DNA from: Streptomyces sp. NBC_01214
GTDB lineage: Bacteria; Actinomycetota; Actinomycetes; Streptomycetales; Streptomycetaceae
Assembly: GCF_026340975.1 (NCBI RefSeq)
Contig: NZ_JAPEOS010000001.1
Coordinates: 4,373,001-4,437,000, forward strand
Direction: 5' to 3'
Length of the DNA stretch: 64,000 bases
The notes beneath the pieces were generated by a model that was given only the letters and a program-made list of their open reading frames with translations, did no database searches and was not told where the DNA came from. Below, in pieces: positions 1 through 7,981 of the stretch. Position numbers and translations under genes: made by a program. Within the stretch, counting starts at the first letter, position 1, and every line of letters starts with the position of its first letter.

Positions 1-680
1 CCGGAGGGTTCGCCGTGTACGACGACGCGTTCGCGCAGTCCTACGCGAACAACCAGCTCGTCATCGACGCGGCCGTCGACCCCGAGGCGCTGCCCGCTCT
101 CGCGGAAGAAGCCCTGGGGCACCTGCCGCACCGGCTGATCTCCGTACTCGACGACGAGACCGGCCGGGCGTGCGCGGGGCCGCTGATCCGGGCCGGATAC
201 ACCCACTCCACTTACCTGGTCATGCTGCACACGGGCCCGGTGCCGGACGCCGGACCCGCGCAGGAGGTGGACCTCGACGCACTGCGCGTACCGCTGACCC
301 GCCGCTGGCGGGGATTCCTCCCGGACGCCGACGGCGAGGTCCTGCGCCAGCTCGTCGACCGGCGCGAGGCCCGCCGGCGCGGGGCGGACGTCGTCCGGTT
401 CATCGGTGCCCGTACGGAGGCGGGCGAGGTCGCCTCCTGGGCCGATCTCTACGTCGACCGGGCGACCGGCACGGCCCAGATCGAGGACCTGATCACCTCG
501 GAGGCCCACCTCGGCCGCGGCTACGCCGACGCGGTCCTGGCGGGCGCCCTGCGCCTGGCCGCCGTCCACGGCAGCGACTTCCGCTTCCTGACGGCCGATG
601 CCTCGGATTGGCCGCGCCACTGGTACGAGCGCCGCGGCTTCGCCGTCATCGGCCACTCGCACGGCTTCGAACGCAGCTGA
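1..680 (+). CDS. GNAT-family N-acetyltransferase (5' end outside window)
   Basis: The reading frame is open to the left window edge, so the GTG at position 15 need not be the start and the gene is probably truncated by the window. The C-terminal half has the GNAT acetyl-CoA signature around 'HLGRGYADAVLAGAL' and ends with the usual 'WYERRGFAVIG' strand. GNAT enzymes move an acetyl group from acetyl-CoA to an amine; the substrate cannot be told from sequence. It is convergent with the arylamine N-acetyltransferase gene downstream and shows no link to the siderophore genes. Family assignment is good; specific function unknown. Confidence 0.75.
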   Translation, partial: GGFAVYDDAFAQSYANNQLVIDAAVDPEALPALAEEALGHLPHRLISVLDDETGRACAGPLIRAGYTHSTYLVMLHTGPVPDAGPAQEVDLDALRVPLTRRWRGFLPDADGEVLRQLVDRREARRRGADVVRFIGARTEAGEVASWADLYVDRATGTAQIEDLITSEAHLGRGYADAVLAGALRLAAVHGSDFRFLTADASDWPRHWYERRGFAVIGHSHGFERS

Positions 681-724
681 CGCCGTGCGCGCCGTCCGCT
701 CCGTGCGCCGCCCGTGACCGGCCC

Positions 725-1525
725 TCAGGGGCGGGGGTGCAGGGGGACCGGGACGCGCGGCAGGTGGATGCCGAAGTGCGTGCGGTAGGCCGCCAGGACC
801 TCGGCGTCGTCGGCCAGGGTCCGCTCGGTCCGTTCCCCGTCGGCCGTGACCGTCAGCACGCGGTCGCTGAGGGTGGTCCGGCCGGTCTCCGTCAGCAGCG
901 AGCACACCGGCTTGCGGGTGAAACCGGACGCGGGCGAGGTGCTGTGCCACCACGCACCGGTGACGAAGTCGGACAGGACCCGGGGGCGCGTTTCCAGCCG
1001 GTACTGGGGCACGCCGTTCTGAAGGACGTCGAGGTCCCCCTCCGGGCCACCGGACGCCGCGATCCGGAACACCCCGCCCGGGTCGGTCTGCTCGCCCCGC
1101 TCGTCGAAGGCCAGCGGGAAGTGGCTGTGGTCGCCGAAGCCCACGTCCACCAGCCACGGGCAGCCGTCCTCGCACTCCACGCGCAGCGCCAGGTGGTCGT
1201 AGGGCACGCCCGGCACGCCGTCGGCCGAAAGCACCCGGGCCTGCAGCAGCTCCACCCGGTAGCCCAGGGAGTGCAGCAGCAGCGCGAACGCGCCGTTCAG
1301 CTCGTAACAGAATCCGCCGCGGCCGTCGTGCAGCAGCTTGTCGAGCAGTGTCTCCCCCTCCAGCACGATCTCCTGTCCCAAGTGGATGGACAGGCTCTCG
1401 AAGGGGACGGTCCGCAGGTGCCGCAGGTGCAGGTCGCGCAGGGCAGCCGCACTCGCCGCCCCGGGCCGCTCCGCCCCGATCCGCCGCAGGTACGCGTCAA
1501 CGCGTGACGCGGGAAGCTCTTCCAT
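725..1525 (-). CDS. Arylamine N-acetyltransferase
   Basis: Cytosolic acetyl-CoA-dependent arylamine/arylhydrazine acetyltransferase (NAT family). All three catalytic residues are visible: Cys73 in 'GRGGFCYELNG', His111 in 'YDHLALRV' and Asp127 in 'LVDVGFGD'. At 266 residues the length is normal for bacterial NATs. The frame opens 12 codons earlier (1561), but the ATG at 1525 gives 'MEELPASRVDAYL', which matches how NAT proteins usually begin, so that start is used. In actinomycetes these enzymes detoxify aromatic amines or, rarely, serve amide formation on aromatic intermediates; nothing nearby indicates the latter. Monocistronic, convergent with the GNAT gene. Confidence 0.88.
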   Translation of the reverse strand: MEELPASRVDAYLRRIGAERPGAASAAALRDLHLRHLRTVPFESLSIHLGQEIVLEGETLLDKLLHDGRGGFCYELNGAFALLLHSLGYRVELLQARVLSADGVPGVPYDHLALRVECEDGCPWLVDVGFGDHSHFPLAFDERGEQTDPGGVFRIAASGGPEGDLDVLQNGVPQYRLETRPRVLSDFVTGAWWHSTSPASGFTRKPVCSLLTETGRTTLSDRVLTVTADGERTERTLADDAEVLAAYRTHFGIHLPRVPVPLHPRP

Positions 1526-1573
1526 CCCGGCAGTCTCGCAACCTGCCCCCGCCCCTGCCATACGCGGTTGGAC

Positions 1574-2815
1574 CTAGGTCCATCGGTCAGCCGTTTCACG
1601 GGCGGCTGCCGGAAGCAGGAGCGGGGTGGTCAGGACGAGCAGTCCCGCGGCCGTGAGGGCGGTGCGCGGGCCGGTGACGTCGGCGAGCAGACCGGCGAGC
1701 GCCGTGAGGACGGCGACGGACGCCTGCTGGCCGATCGACCAGGCCGACAGGGTGCGGGCGACGAGATGCGCGGGGGTGTGTTCGAGCCGGTAGGTGGCGA
1801 GCACCGGGGTGTACAGGCTCATGTTGATGACGATCGCCAGCTGGACCGCCATCACCGTCAGGAGGCCGACGACGCCGGGGCGGACGAAGACCAAGCCGAT
1901 CAGCCAGACGGCGCGCAGGGTGCCGACGGTCCGGATGACCCGGTTCCGGCCGTGTCGGGCCACGGTACGGCGGGCCAACCGCGACCCGATGAGTCCGCCG
2001 ATGCAGGGAGCGGCGAAGGCGAGGGCGTACTGCCAGGGCGGGAAGCCGAGCCGGCCCAGCAAGAGCACGGCCAGCAGTGGCTCGGTGGCCATGATCAGGC
2101 CGGAGACGAGCATGTTGTTGAGGTAGAGCGCCCGCAGACCGGGATGGCCCATGATGTGCCGCCAGCCGTCGAGCAGTCCGCCGGCCCGGACCGTGCCCTT
2201 GCCGGTGGCGTGCGGCGCCCCTTCCCGGCCTCGGATCGCGGTGAGGCACAGCGCGGAGAACAGGTAGCTGAGCGCGTCGGCCACCACGGTGGTGACCGGC
2301 CCGAACAAGCCGATCGCCGCCCCGCCCAGCGGCGGCCCGACCGCCAGGGAGCTCCAGTTCGTGGACTCGAAGCGTGCGTTGGCCACGAGCAGGTCATCCG
2401 GCGGGACGAGGGCCTTGAGATAGGCGCCGCCGGCCGCGCTGAAAGCGATCTTGGCCGCCGCGACCACGGCCGAGACCACGAGCAGCTGGACGAAGCCGAG
2501 CCACCCGAAGAAGTAGGCGACCGGGACCGTCGCCATGACCGCGAACCGCGTCAGGTCCATCGCGATCATGACCGGACGCTTGTGCCGGAACTCCACCCAC
2601 GGCGCGAGCGGTAGCGCGATCAGCGCGCCCACCGCGGGCCCCACCGCGGACAGTGCGGACACCTCGGCGGGACCGGCGTGCAACGCCAGCACGGCGATCA
2701 GCGGCAATGCGCCGAACCCCAGCCCGGACCCGTAGGCGCTCACCGCGTACGCCGTCCACAGCCAGCCGAACCGCCGGCCCAACCGTCTCCTGCCCACCCT
2801 GCGCAGCGCTCCCAC
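1574..2815 (-). CDS. MFS transporter
   Basis: Membrane transporter of the major facilitator superfamily, about 410 residues with roughly twelve hydrophobic segments. The loop after the second segment carries the MFS basic cluster ('EFRHKRPVMIAMDLTRF'), and the duplicated 6+6 helix layout is apparent. It resembles the enterobactin exporter/macrolide-efflux type more than sugar transporters, so a drug or small-molecule exporter is the best guess. The frame extends to an ATG at 2881, but that would run close to the divergent LysR gene; the GTG at 2815 is chosen, without a clear ribosome-binding site. Divergent placement next to a LysR regulator suggests the latter controls it. Confidence 0.78.
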   Translation of the reverse strand: MGALRRVGRRRLGRRFGWLWTAYAVSAYGSGLGFGALPLIAVLALHAGPAEVSALSAVGPAVGALIALPLAPWVEFRHKRPVMIAMDLTRFAVMATVPVAYFFGWLGFVQLLVVSAVVAAAKIAFSAAGGAYLKALVPPDDLLVANARFESTNWSSLAVGPPLGGAAIGLFGPVTTVVADALSYLFSALCLTAIRGREGAPHATGKGTVRAGGLLDGWRHIMGHPGLRALYLNNMLVSGLIMATEPLLAVLLLGRLGFPPWQYALAFAAPCIGGLIGSRLARRTVARHGRNRVIRTVGTLRAVWLIGLVFVRPGVVGLLTVMAVQLAIVINMSLYTPVLATYRLEHTPAHLVARTLSAWSIGQQASVAVLTALAGLLADVTGPRTALTAAGLLVLTTPLLLPAAARETADRWT

Positions 2816-2926
2816 CCGAACAAACCGACGTTGACCGGGAGAGCTAACCGAGCAGCACAGCAGCAGGTCAAACAACTGCACGGCCAGCTGCCCACAACCA
2901 TCCGTTGTTCACTAAGGTGGATCGGC

Positions 2927-3862
2927 GTGGATCTCGAAGCAGTACGCACCTTCGTCGCCGTTGCGGAAGCGGGCCAGTTCCAGAAGGCCGCCGTCGACCT
3001 GTCGATCACCCCGCAGGCCGTCTCCAAACGCATCGCCGCACTGGAACGCAGCCTCGGCGTGCGGCTGTTCACCCGCGCACCCCGTGGCGCGGAGCCCACC
3101 ATCGACGGTCAGGCGTTCCTCCCCCATGCGCGGGAGCTGCTGCGCGTTGCCGAGCGCGCGGTCACGTCCGTACGCCCCGGCCGCCGTCCGCTACGCGTCG
3201 ACGTGATCGCTTCGCGCGGCGCGCAGGCCGGCCTGATGCGCGGCTTCCACCGCGCGTACCCGGAAGTCGACCTCGACGTGGTGATGCTGTTCGAGATCGA
3301 GACGGCCCTCGCCGCGATCCGGTCCGGTGCGATCGACGCGTCGTTCCGCGCCGTCGCCGCCCCGGGCCGGCCCCTTCCCGAGGACATCGAGTCCGTCCGG
3401 GTGCTCGACGAGCCGCTCCAGCTGCTCACCGGCCCCGCCCATGCGCTGGCCGGCGCCCGGTCGGTGACCGTCGCCCAGCTCGCCGGGCACCGGATCTGGA
3501 TGCCCGGCATCGTCCCCGGTACCGAGTGGGGCGCCTACTACGACGACCTCGTCGCCGAGTTCGGCCTCACCATCGAGGCGACCGGCCCCAACTTCGGCTC
3601 CGACGCGCTCCTGGACACCATCGCCGACACCCCGGCCCTGGCCACCTTCATGGGCGAGCACACCCGCCTCATCTGGCCCGCCGACCACGGCCTGCGCCGC
3701 ATCCCGGTGACCGACCCGACGCCCGTCTACCCGCACTCGTTCCTGTGGCACCGCGACAACCCGCACCCGGCCCTGGTCACCCTCCGCGCCCATCTGGCCG
3801 CCACGGCGGCCGGCCGTGCTGCCGCCGGGACCTGGGCGCCGGGCTGGGTGATCCCGCGCTGA
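2927..3862 (+). CDS. LysR-family transcriptional regulator
   Basis: N-terminal winged helix-turn-helix of LysR type (residues about 1-60, 'QAVSKRIAALERSLGVRLF') followed by a periplasmic-binding-protein-like effector domain to residue 311, normal LysR length. The GTG at 2927 is chosen because 'aaggtgg' lies six bases upstream and the protein then begins 'VDLEAVRTFVAVAEAG', the standard LysR start. It is transcribed divergently from the MFS gene over a gap of about 110 bases, the usual arrangement for a LysR protein that activates its neighbour. The inducer is unknown. Confidence 0.88.
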   Translation: MDLEAVRTFVAVAEAGQFQKAAVDLSITPQAVSKRIAALERSLGVRLFTRAPRGAEPTIDGQAFLPHARELLRVAERAVTSVRPGRRPLRVDVIASRGAQAGLMRGFHRAYPEVDLDVVMLFEIETALAAIRSGAIDASFRAVAAPGRPLPEDIESVRVLDEPLQLLTGPAHALAGARSVTVAQLAGHRIWMPGIVPGTEWGAYYDDLVAEFGLTIEATGPNFGSDALLDTIADTPALATFMGEHTRLIWPADHGLRRIPVTDPTPVYPHSFLWHRDNPHPALVTLRAHLAATAAGRAAAGTWAPGWVIPR

Positions 3863-3887
3863 ACGGCCCCCGCCCGCACGGCGATCC

Positions 3888-4400
3888 TTAGGGGAGTGCG
3901 CTGCTCACGCCGTCGACGATCATCATCCACATGGGCTGGGCGCCCGTGCCGAACGCCGAGGCCAGGGCGTAGCCGATCGCCGCGTCCGCCGGCCGGACCT
4001 CGCGGTCCTCCCGCCATTCGGCGATGACTGTCTCGTCGCCGTCCGAGGAGAAGTCGCCCAGGTGCACGCCGTCGCGGGTCAGGCGGCTGCTGGGGACGGA
4101 GTCCGGGACGAGGCGGTACTCCGCTCCGTCGTACGTCACGTCCACCCGGTACGAGTTCCTGCTCAGGCGGCCCTTCGCCGGCAGCAGCCCGACCACCGCG
4201 CCGTCGACCCGCAGGGTGAGGTGCGCCGGGTCACGGGTGCCGATGGCGATCTGCGGGTCCGCCTCGGACGCCGGGTCGCGCTCCAGGCTCACGCGGGGGA
4301 TCGCCTCGCCGTCGACCTCAAGGCGGTCCTGGCCGTCCTGGCGGACGGTGATCGCGCCGAAGAGGGTGTCTTCGATGGGTGCTCGGTCTGTCTCGTTCAC
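3888..4400 (-). CDS. Hypothetical soluble protein, 170 aa
   Basis: Not recognised. The predicted protein is soluble, acidic and has no signal peptide or transmembrane segment. Alternating short hydrophobic stretches in residues 15-125 suggest a beta-rich fold (for example 'LTLRVDGAVVGLLP'), and the C-terminus has a hydrophobic stretch with 'GAQPMWMMIVDG'. Codon use is typical of the window, which supports it as a real gene. The start is GTG at 4400 with no obvious ribosome-binding site. It is convergent with the LysR gene and followed upstream by a repeat-bearing spacer. Confidence 0.6.
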   Translation of the reverse strand: MNETDRAPIEDTLFGAITVRQDGQDRLEVDGEAIPRVSLERDPASEADPQIAIGTRDPAHLTLRVDGAVVGLLPAKGRLSRNSYRVDVTYDGAEYRLVPDSVPSSRLTRDGVHLGDFSSDGDETVIAEWREDREVRPADAAIGYALASAFGTGAQPMWMMIVDGVSSALP

Positions 4401-4504
4401 AGGTGTGCGTCGCTTCGGTGTGTGGGGGCGGTGACGTGTGGCGTGTGCGGTGAACCGGTGGAAGGCATAAGGGACTTTCGTATCACCTTACCGGTACTGA
4501 TCAT

Positions 4505-4550
4505 GGTGCGAGCCGGTGCGAGCCGGTGCGAGCCGGTGCGAGCCGCTGTG
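4505..4550. repeat. 10-bp tandem repeat in intergenic spacer
   Basis: Three exact and one partial copies of 'agccggtgcg' lie in the 262-base gap between the hypothetical gene ending at 4400 and coaD ending at 4663. The array ends in a degenerate copy 'agccgctgtg'. No dyad symmetry or promoter is evident. Such short arrays arise by slippage and can vary between strains. Confidence 0.8.
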
Positions 4551-4662
4551 AGGCGGTGCGGGTCGATCGCGCCGCCGCGTGCCAGGACCCGGGGCTTCGC
4601 GCTGCCGATCGCCACGAGATTGGCTTGAATTCTCGTGCAATGGAAACAAGAAAAGGGGCCGT

Positions 4663-5136
4663 TTACGGGGCAGTCTTCGCCTTCATCCTGTTCAGGACCG
4701 ACGGTGCGATCAGGTGGGACACGTCACCACCCAAGTCCATGACCTCCTTGACGAGGGTGGATGAGAAATTGAGCTGCTCACTCGTCATCATGAATACGGT
4801 CTCCACGCCGGCGAGACCGTAATTCATCTGCGCCATCTGCAGTTCGCCCTCGAAGTCCCTGATCGTTCGCAGTCCCCTGACGACCACCGTGAACTTCTCC
4901 CTGCGGCAGTAGTCCACGAGCAGGCCGTCGGACGATTCCACGCGCACGTTGTCCAGGTCCGCGGTCACCTCGCGGAGCATGTCTACGCGTTCTTCGGCGG
5001 TGAAGCGGTACTTCTTGTTTATGTTGACCATCACGCTGACGACTACTTGGTCATATAGGGCGCCTATGCGCCTGATGATGTCAAGGTGCCCATGTGTAAC
5101 CGGGTCGAAAGAGCCTGGATATACTACGCGCGTCAT
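4663..5136 (-). CDS. coaD: Phosphopantetheine adenylyltransferase (coaD paralogue)
   Basis: Transfers AMP from ATP to 4'-phosphopantetheine to give dephospho-CoA, the penultimate CoA step. The nucleotidyltransferase signature is intact: 'YPGSFDPVTHGHLDII' (T/HxGH at residues 14-17), 'VVVRGLR' and 'SSTLVKEV'. Length (157 residues) is normal. The start ATG at 5136 gives 'MTRVVYPGSFDP', the canonical N-terminus. Codon use is odd for this window: many A/T-ending codons (GTA, TAT, CCA, ACA, CAT, CTT, CTA, ATA), especially in the first half, which suggests recent acquisition. Streptomyces normally keep coaD in a housekeeping locus, so this is probably a second copy placed beside siderophore genes, where CoA and its phosphopantetheine arm are needed to load NRPS carrier domains. 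Confidence 0.9.
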   Translation of the reverse strand: MTRVVYPGSFDPVTHGHLDIIRRIGALYDQVVVSVMVNINKKYRFTAEERVDMLREVTADLDNVRVESSDGLLVDYCRREKFTVVVRGLRTIRDFEGELQMAQMNYGLAGVETVFMMTSEQLNFSSTLVKEVMDLGGDVSHLIAPSVLNRMKAKTAP

Positions 5137-5275
5137 GGTGGGGATGTTATCGAACGAACGTAGGTATTCCCATCCGCATCGGCATGCCTTCCCGCAGGAG
5201 GCGGACGGAGCGGCGGGGCGCACGTCCGTACGCGCTGGTGCACGACCACGTCGTACGCGACCGAAGCGCGTTCAT

Positions 5276-5311
5276 CGGTACGTCCCCCTTCCCGAGGAGG
5301 GGGACGTACCG
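5276..5311 (-). terminator. Hairpin terminator after formyltransferase gene
   Basis: Perfect 14-bp inverted repeat, arms 5276-5289 and 5298-5311, with an 8-base loop. It lies about 40 bases past the stop of the minus-strand formyltransferase gene and separates it from coaD. No U-tract is present, as is common for actinobacterial terminators. Confidence 0.75.
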
Positions 5312-5351
5312 GCTCGGGCGCCCGTCCGGGCGAGGGGGTCGACGCCGTGGC

Positions 5352-6296
5352 TCAGCGGCTCGTCAGGTAGCCGCCCATGGTCGTGAAGTAGTCGGTGGCG
5401 GGCATCTCTTCGCCCTCCTCGGTCCGTACCCGGGTGATGGCGAGGCCGTGGTTGCGGCCGGTGCGGGCGTCGGCTCCGGCCACGATCACGACGCCTTCGC
5501 CCTCGCGGTAGAACACGCGGCCGGGCGTGCCCCCGTAACGGCCCTCGGAGACGACGGCGGCCAGTACCTCCAGGCGCCTGCCGCGGTGGAAGGTGAAGGC
5601 CGCCGGATAGGGGGCCGACTGGGCGCGGACGAGGCGCTCGAGGTCCTCGGCCGGCCAGTTCCAGTCGATGCGGATGTCCTCGGCCGACCGCTTGTGGAAG
5701 AAGCTGGCCTGCGACCGGTCCTGGCGGGTGAACTCGGTCTCGCCGGCCGCGATCCGGCCCAGGGCGCCCACCGTGACCGGCGCGATCAGGTCGACCGTCT
5801 TGTGGAACAGGTCGGTGGCGGTGTCCGTCGGGCCGACCGGTACGGCGCGCTGGACCACGATGTCGCCGGCGTCGAGCTCGTCGTTCATCAGGTGGGCGGT
5901 GACGCCCACTTCGGGCTCGTTGTTGATCAGTGCCCAGATCAGCGGCGAGAAGCCGGCGTACTTGGGTAGGAGGGAGTCGTGCACGTTGAGGGTGCCGTGG
6001 CGGGGCAGGTTGAAGATGCGCGGGGGGATCCACGTGCGCCAGTTGTTCGCCACGATGATGTCCGGTTCCGCCTCCTTCAGTCGGGTGAACAGTTCCTCGT
6101 CGTCGGGGCGGTTGCGGATGAGCACCGGGACGCCGTGGTCGTCGGCGAGGTCGGCGACCGAGTCGCTCCAGATCTTTTCGTACGCGTGCTCGCTCTTCGG
6201 GTGCGTCACGACCAGAACGACATCGTGTTCGGACTCCAGCAGGGCTTGCAGGGTGCGGTGCCCCCACGTCTGATAGCCGAACATGACGACCCGCAT
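5352..6296 (-). CDS. N5-hydroxyornithine N-formyltransferase (cchA-type)
   Basis: Formyl-tetrahydrofolate-dependent formyltransferase of the methionyl-tRNA formyltransferase fold. The catalytic set is present: Asn104 and His106 in 'LNVHDSLLPKYAGFSP', and Asp142 in 'ELDAGDIVVQ'. At 314 residues it has the hydrolase/transferase domain plus the C-terminal domain. Its placement, divergent from an ornithine N5-monooxygenase with iron boxes between, points to formylation of N5-hydroxyornithine as in coelichelin biosynthesis rather than initiator tRNA formylation. Start ATG at 6296 is set by an excellent ribosome-binding site (aaggaggaa) just upstream; the longer frame to 6329 lacks one. Regulation by iron is inferred from the box at 6336-6354. 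Confidence 0.85.
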   Translation of the reverse strand: MRVVMFGYQTWGHRTLQALLESEHDVVLVVTHPKSEHAYEKIWSDSVADLADDHGVPVLIRNRPDDEELFTRLKEAEPDIIVANNWRTWIPPRIFNLPRHGTLNVHDSLLPKYAGFSPLIWALINNEPEVGVTAHLMNDELDAGDIVVQRAVPVGPTDTATDLFHKTVDLIAPVTVGALGRIAAGETEFTRQDRSQASFFHKRSAEDIRIDWNWPAEDLERLVRAQSAPYPAAFTFHRGRRLEVLAAVVSEGRYGGTPGRVFYREGEGVVIVAGADARTGRNHGLAITRVRTEEGEEMPATDYFTTMGGYLTSR

Positions 6297-6335
6297 GGGG
6301 TTCCTCCTTAGAGCGGCGACAGATTTCAAAACGAG

Positions 6336-6354
6336 TAAAGCAAGCCTTACCTAA
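6336..6354 (-). promoter_or_regulatory. Iron box (DmdR/IdeR-type) upstream of formyltransferase
   Basis: On the minus strand the 19-mer reads TTAGGTAAGGCTTGCTTTA, with the left half matching the actinobacterial iron-box consensus TTAGGTTAGGCTNACCTAA almost perfectly and the right half degenerate. It sits about 40 bases upstream of the formyltransferase start. Iron-loaded DmdR1/IdeR binding here would repress transcription under iron sufficiency. Confidence 0.75.
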
Positions 6355-6440
6355 CTGTGCAACACCCCCTCTTTTGCAGAGAGTTCAGCTCGGCGTCGAT
6401 GAAGGCTCGATCTGATTTGCCCATCGACAGCACTGTGTTG

Positions 6441-6459
6441 TCAGGTTAGCCTTCCCTAA
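6441..6459 (+). promoter_or_regulatory. Iron box upstream of ornithine monooxygenase
   Basis: The 19-mer tcaggttagccttccctaa keeps most of the palindromic iron-box consensus, with mismatches at the outer left and inner right positions. It lies 89 bases upstream of the monooxygenase ATG. Together with the box at 6336 it makes the formyltransferase/monooxygenase spacer a two-box divergent iron-regulated promoter. Confidence 0.72.
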
Positions 6460-6548
6460 GTTCTCCTCGGGCTCTGCTCCTTCGGCGTGCCCCGCCCCGG
6501 TTCCCCCACGCACGGCAATCGGCTGCCCCCCGCACGATTGGGAGTGAC

Positions 6549-7883
6549 ATGTCACAGGATCTGTCCGATGATGCGCCACTGATCCACGACCTCATCGGCA
6601 TCGGCTTCGGCCCCTCGAACGTGGCCATGGCGATCGCGCTCAGCGAACACAACGCCGGTGTCGGACCGCAGGAAGCGGTCACCGCCCACTTCTTCGAGCA
6701 GCAGCCCCGCTTCGGCTGGCACCGCGGCATGCTCATCGACGACGCCACGATGCAGGTGTCCTTCCTCAAGGACCTGGTGACACTGCGCAATCCGGCCAGC
6801 GAGTACAGCTTCCTCTGCTACCTCCAGAGCAGGGGCCGCCTGATCGACTTCGTCAACCACAAGAGCCTGTTCCCCCTGCGCGTGGAGTTCCACGACTACT
6901 TCGAGTGGGCCGCGGCCAAGGTCGACGACATGGTCTCCTACGGGTCCGAGGTCGTCGCCGTACGTCCCGTCCTGCGCGACGGGGTCATCGAGTACGTGGA
7001 CGTGACCGCCCGCTCCGGCTCCGAACTCGTGGTCCACCGGGCGCGCAACCTGGTGATCGGCACCGGCCTGCGGCCGCAGATGCCGGAAGGCGTGGACCGC
7101 ACCGAACGGATCTGGCACACCTCGGAACTGCTCATGCGGGTCGCCGCGTTGGGCGGCGCGGACCCCTCCCGGTTCGTCGTCGTCGGCGCCGGTCAGAGCG
7201 CCGCCGAGAACGTGGCCTTCCTGCACCGCACCTTCCCCCGGGCCGAGGTGTGCGCCGTCTTCTCCCGCTACGGCTACAGCCCCGCCGACGACAGCGGCTT
7301 CGCCAACCGGATCTTCGACCCTTCGGCGGTCGACGAGTACTTCACCGCCCCCGAGGAGATCAAGCGCAAGCTGATCGAGTACCACGCCAACACCAACTAC
7401 TCCGTGGTGGACATCGACCTCATCGACGACCTCTACCGGCAGGAGTACCAGGAGAAGGTCCTCGGGACCGAACGGCTGCGCTTCCTGAAGGTGTCACGGC
7501 TCGCGGACGTCACCGAGACCCCCGACCACGTGCGCGTCACCGTGGAGTCGCTGGTCACGGGCGAGAAGGAGGCCCTGGCGGCCGACGCGTTGGTCTACGC
7601 GACCGGATACCGCTCGGCGGACGGCCTCGGGCTGCTCGGGGACGTCGAGAAGTACTGCCGGCGCGACGGCCTCGGCCGCGTCCGCGTGGCACGCGACTAC
7701 CGTGTCGAGAGCGAGCCCGAACTGCGCTGCGGCATCTACCTCCAGGGAGGAACGGAGCACACGCACGGCATCACGTCCTCCCTGCTGTCGAACACCGCCG
7801 TCAGGGTCGGCGAGATCCTCCAGTCCATCGTCGCGCGCGGCCGCGTACCGGTACCGGCCTCCCGTACGGCGCCCACCCCCTGA
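6549..7883 (+). CDS. L-ornithine N5-monooxygenase (cchB-type)
   Basis: FAD- and NADPH-dependent N-hydroxylase of the SidA/PvdA/IucD/CchB family that makes N5-hydroxyornithine, the hydroxamate precursor. The FAD motif 'GIGFGPSN' is at residues 17-24, the substrate-loop motif 'FLKDLVTLRNP' around 77-87, the NADPH motif 'VVGAGQSAAE' near 215 and the family 'YATGY' motif near 350. Length (444 residues) is typical. The neighbouring formyltransferase favours ornithine over lysine as substrate, as does the hydroxyornithine-type adenylation code in NRPS 2 of this window. Transcribed divergently from the formyltransferase behind its own iron box. A large imperfect hairpin follows the stop. Confidence 0.93.
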   Translation: MSQDLSDDAPLIHDLIGIGFGPSNVAMAIALSEHNAGVGPQEAVTAHFFEQQPRFGWHRGMLIDDATMQVSFLKDLVTLRNPASEYSFLCYLQSRGRLIDFVNHKSLFPLRVEFHDYFEWAAAKVDDMVSYGSEVVAVRPVLRDGVIEYVDVTARSGSELVVHRARNLVIGTGLRPQMPEGVDRTERIWHTSELLMRVAALGGADPSRFVVVGAGQSAAENVAFLHRTFPRAEVCAVFSRYGYSPADDSGFANRIFDPSAVDEYFTAPEEIKRKLIEYHANTNYSVVDIDLIDDLYRQEYQEKVLGTERLRFLKVSRLADVTETPDHVRVTVESLVTGEKEALAADALVYATGYRSADGLGLLGDVEKYCRRDGLGRVRVARDYRVESEPELRCGIYLQGGTEHTHGITSSLLSNTAVRVGEILQSIVARGRVPVPASRTAPTP

Positions 7884-7888
7884 GGACC

Positions 7889-7974
7889 AGGCCGTCTCTT
7901 CCGGATCTTGCCGGGCCCAGCCCGCCGCACCGGACGACCCGGGCCCATCCGACAAGACCCGAAAGGGACGGCCT
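7889..7974 (+). terminator. Large imperfect hairpin after monooxygenase gene
   Basis: Long inverted repeat with arms about 7889-7918 and 7943-7974, both anchored by 'aggccgtc'/'gacggcct' ends and roughly 80% complementary over about 28 bases. It fills the gap between the monooxygenase stop (7883) and the amidohydrolase start (7982). It could act as a terminator or as an attenuator that lowers expression of the downstream gene. Confidence 0.55.
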
Positions 7975-7981
7975 AGCACCC

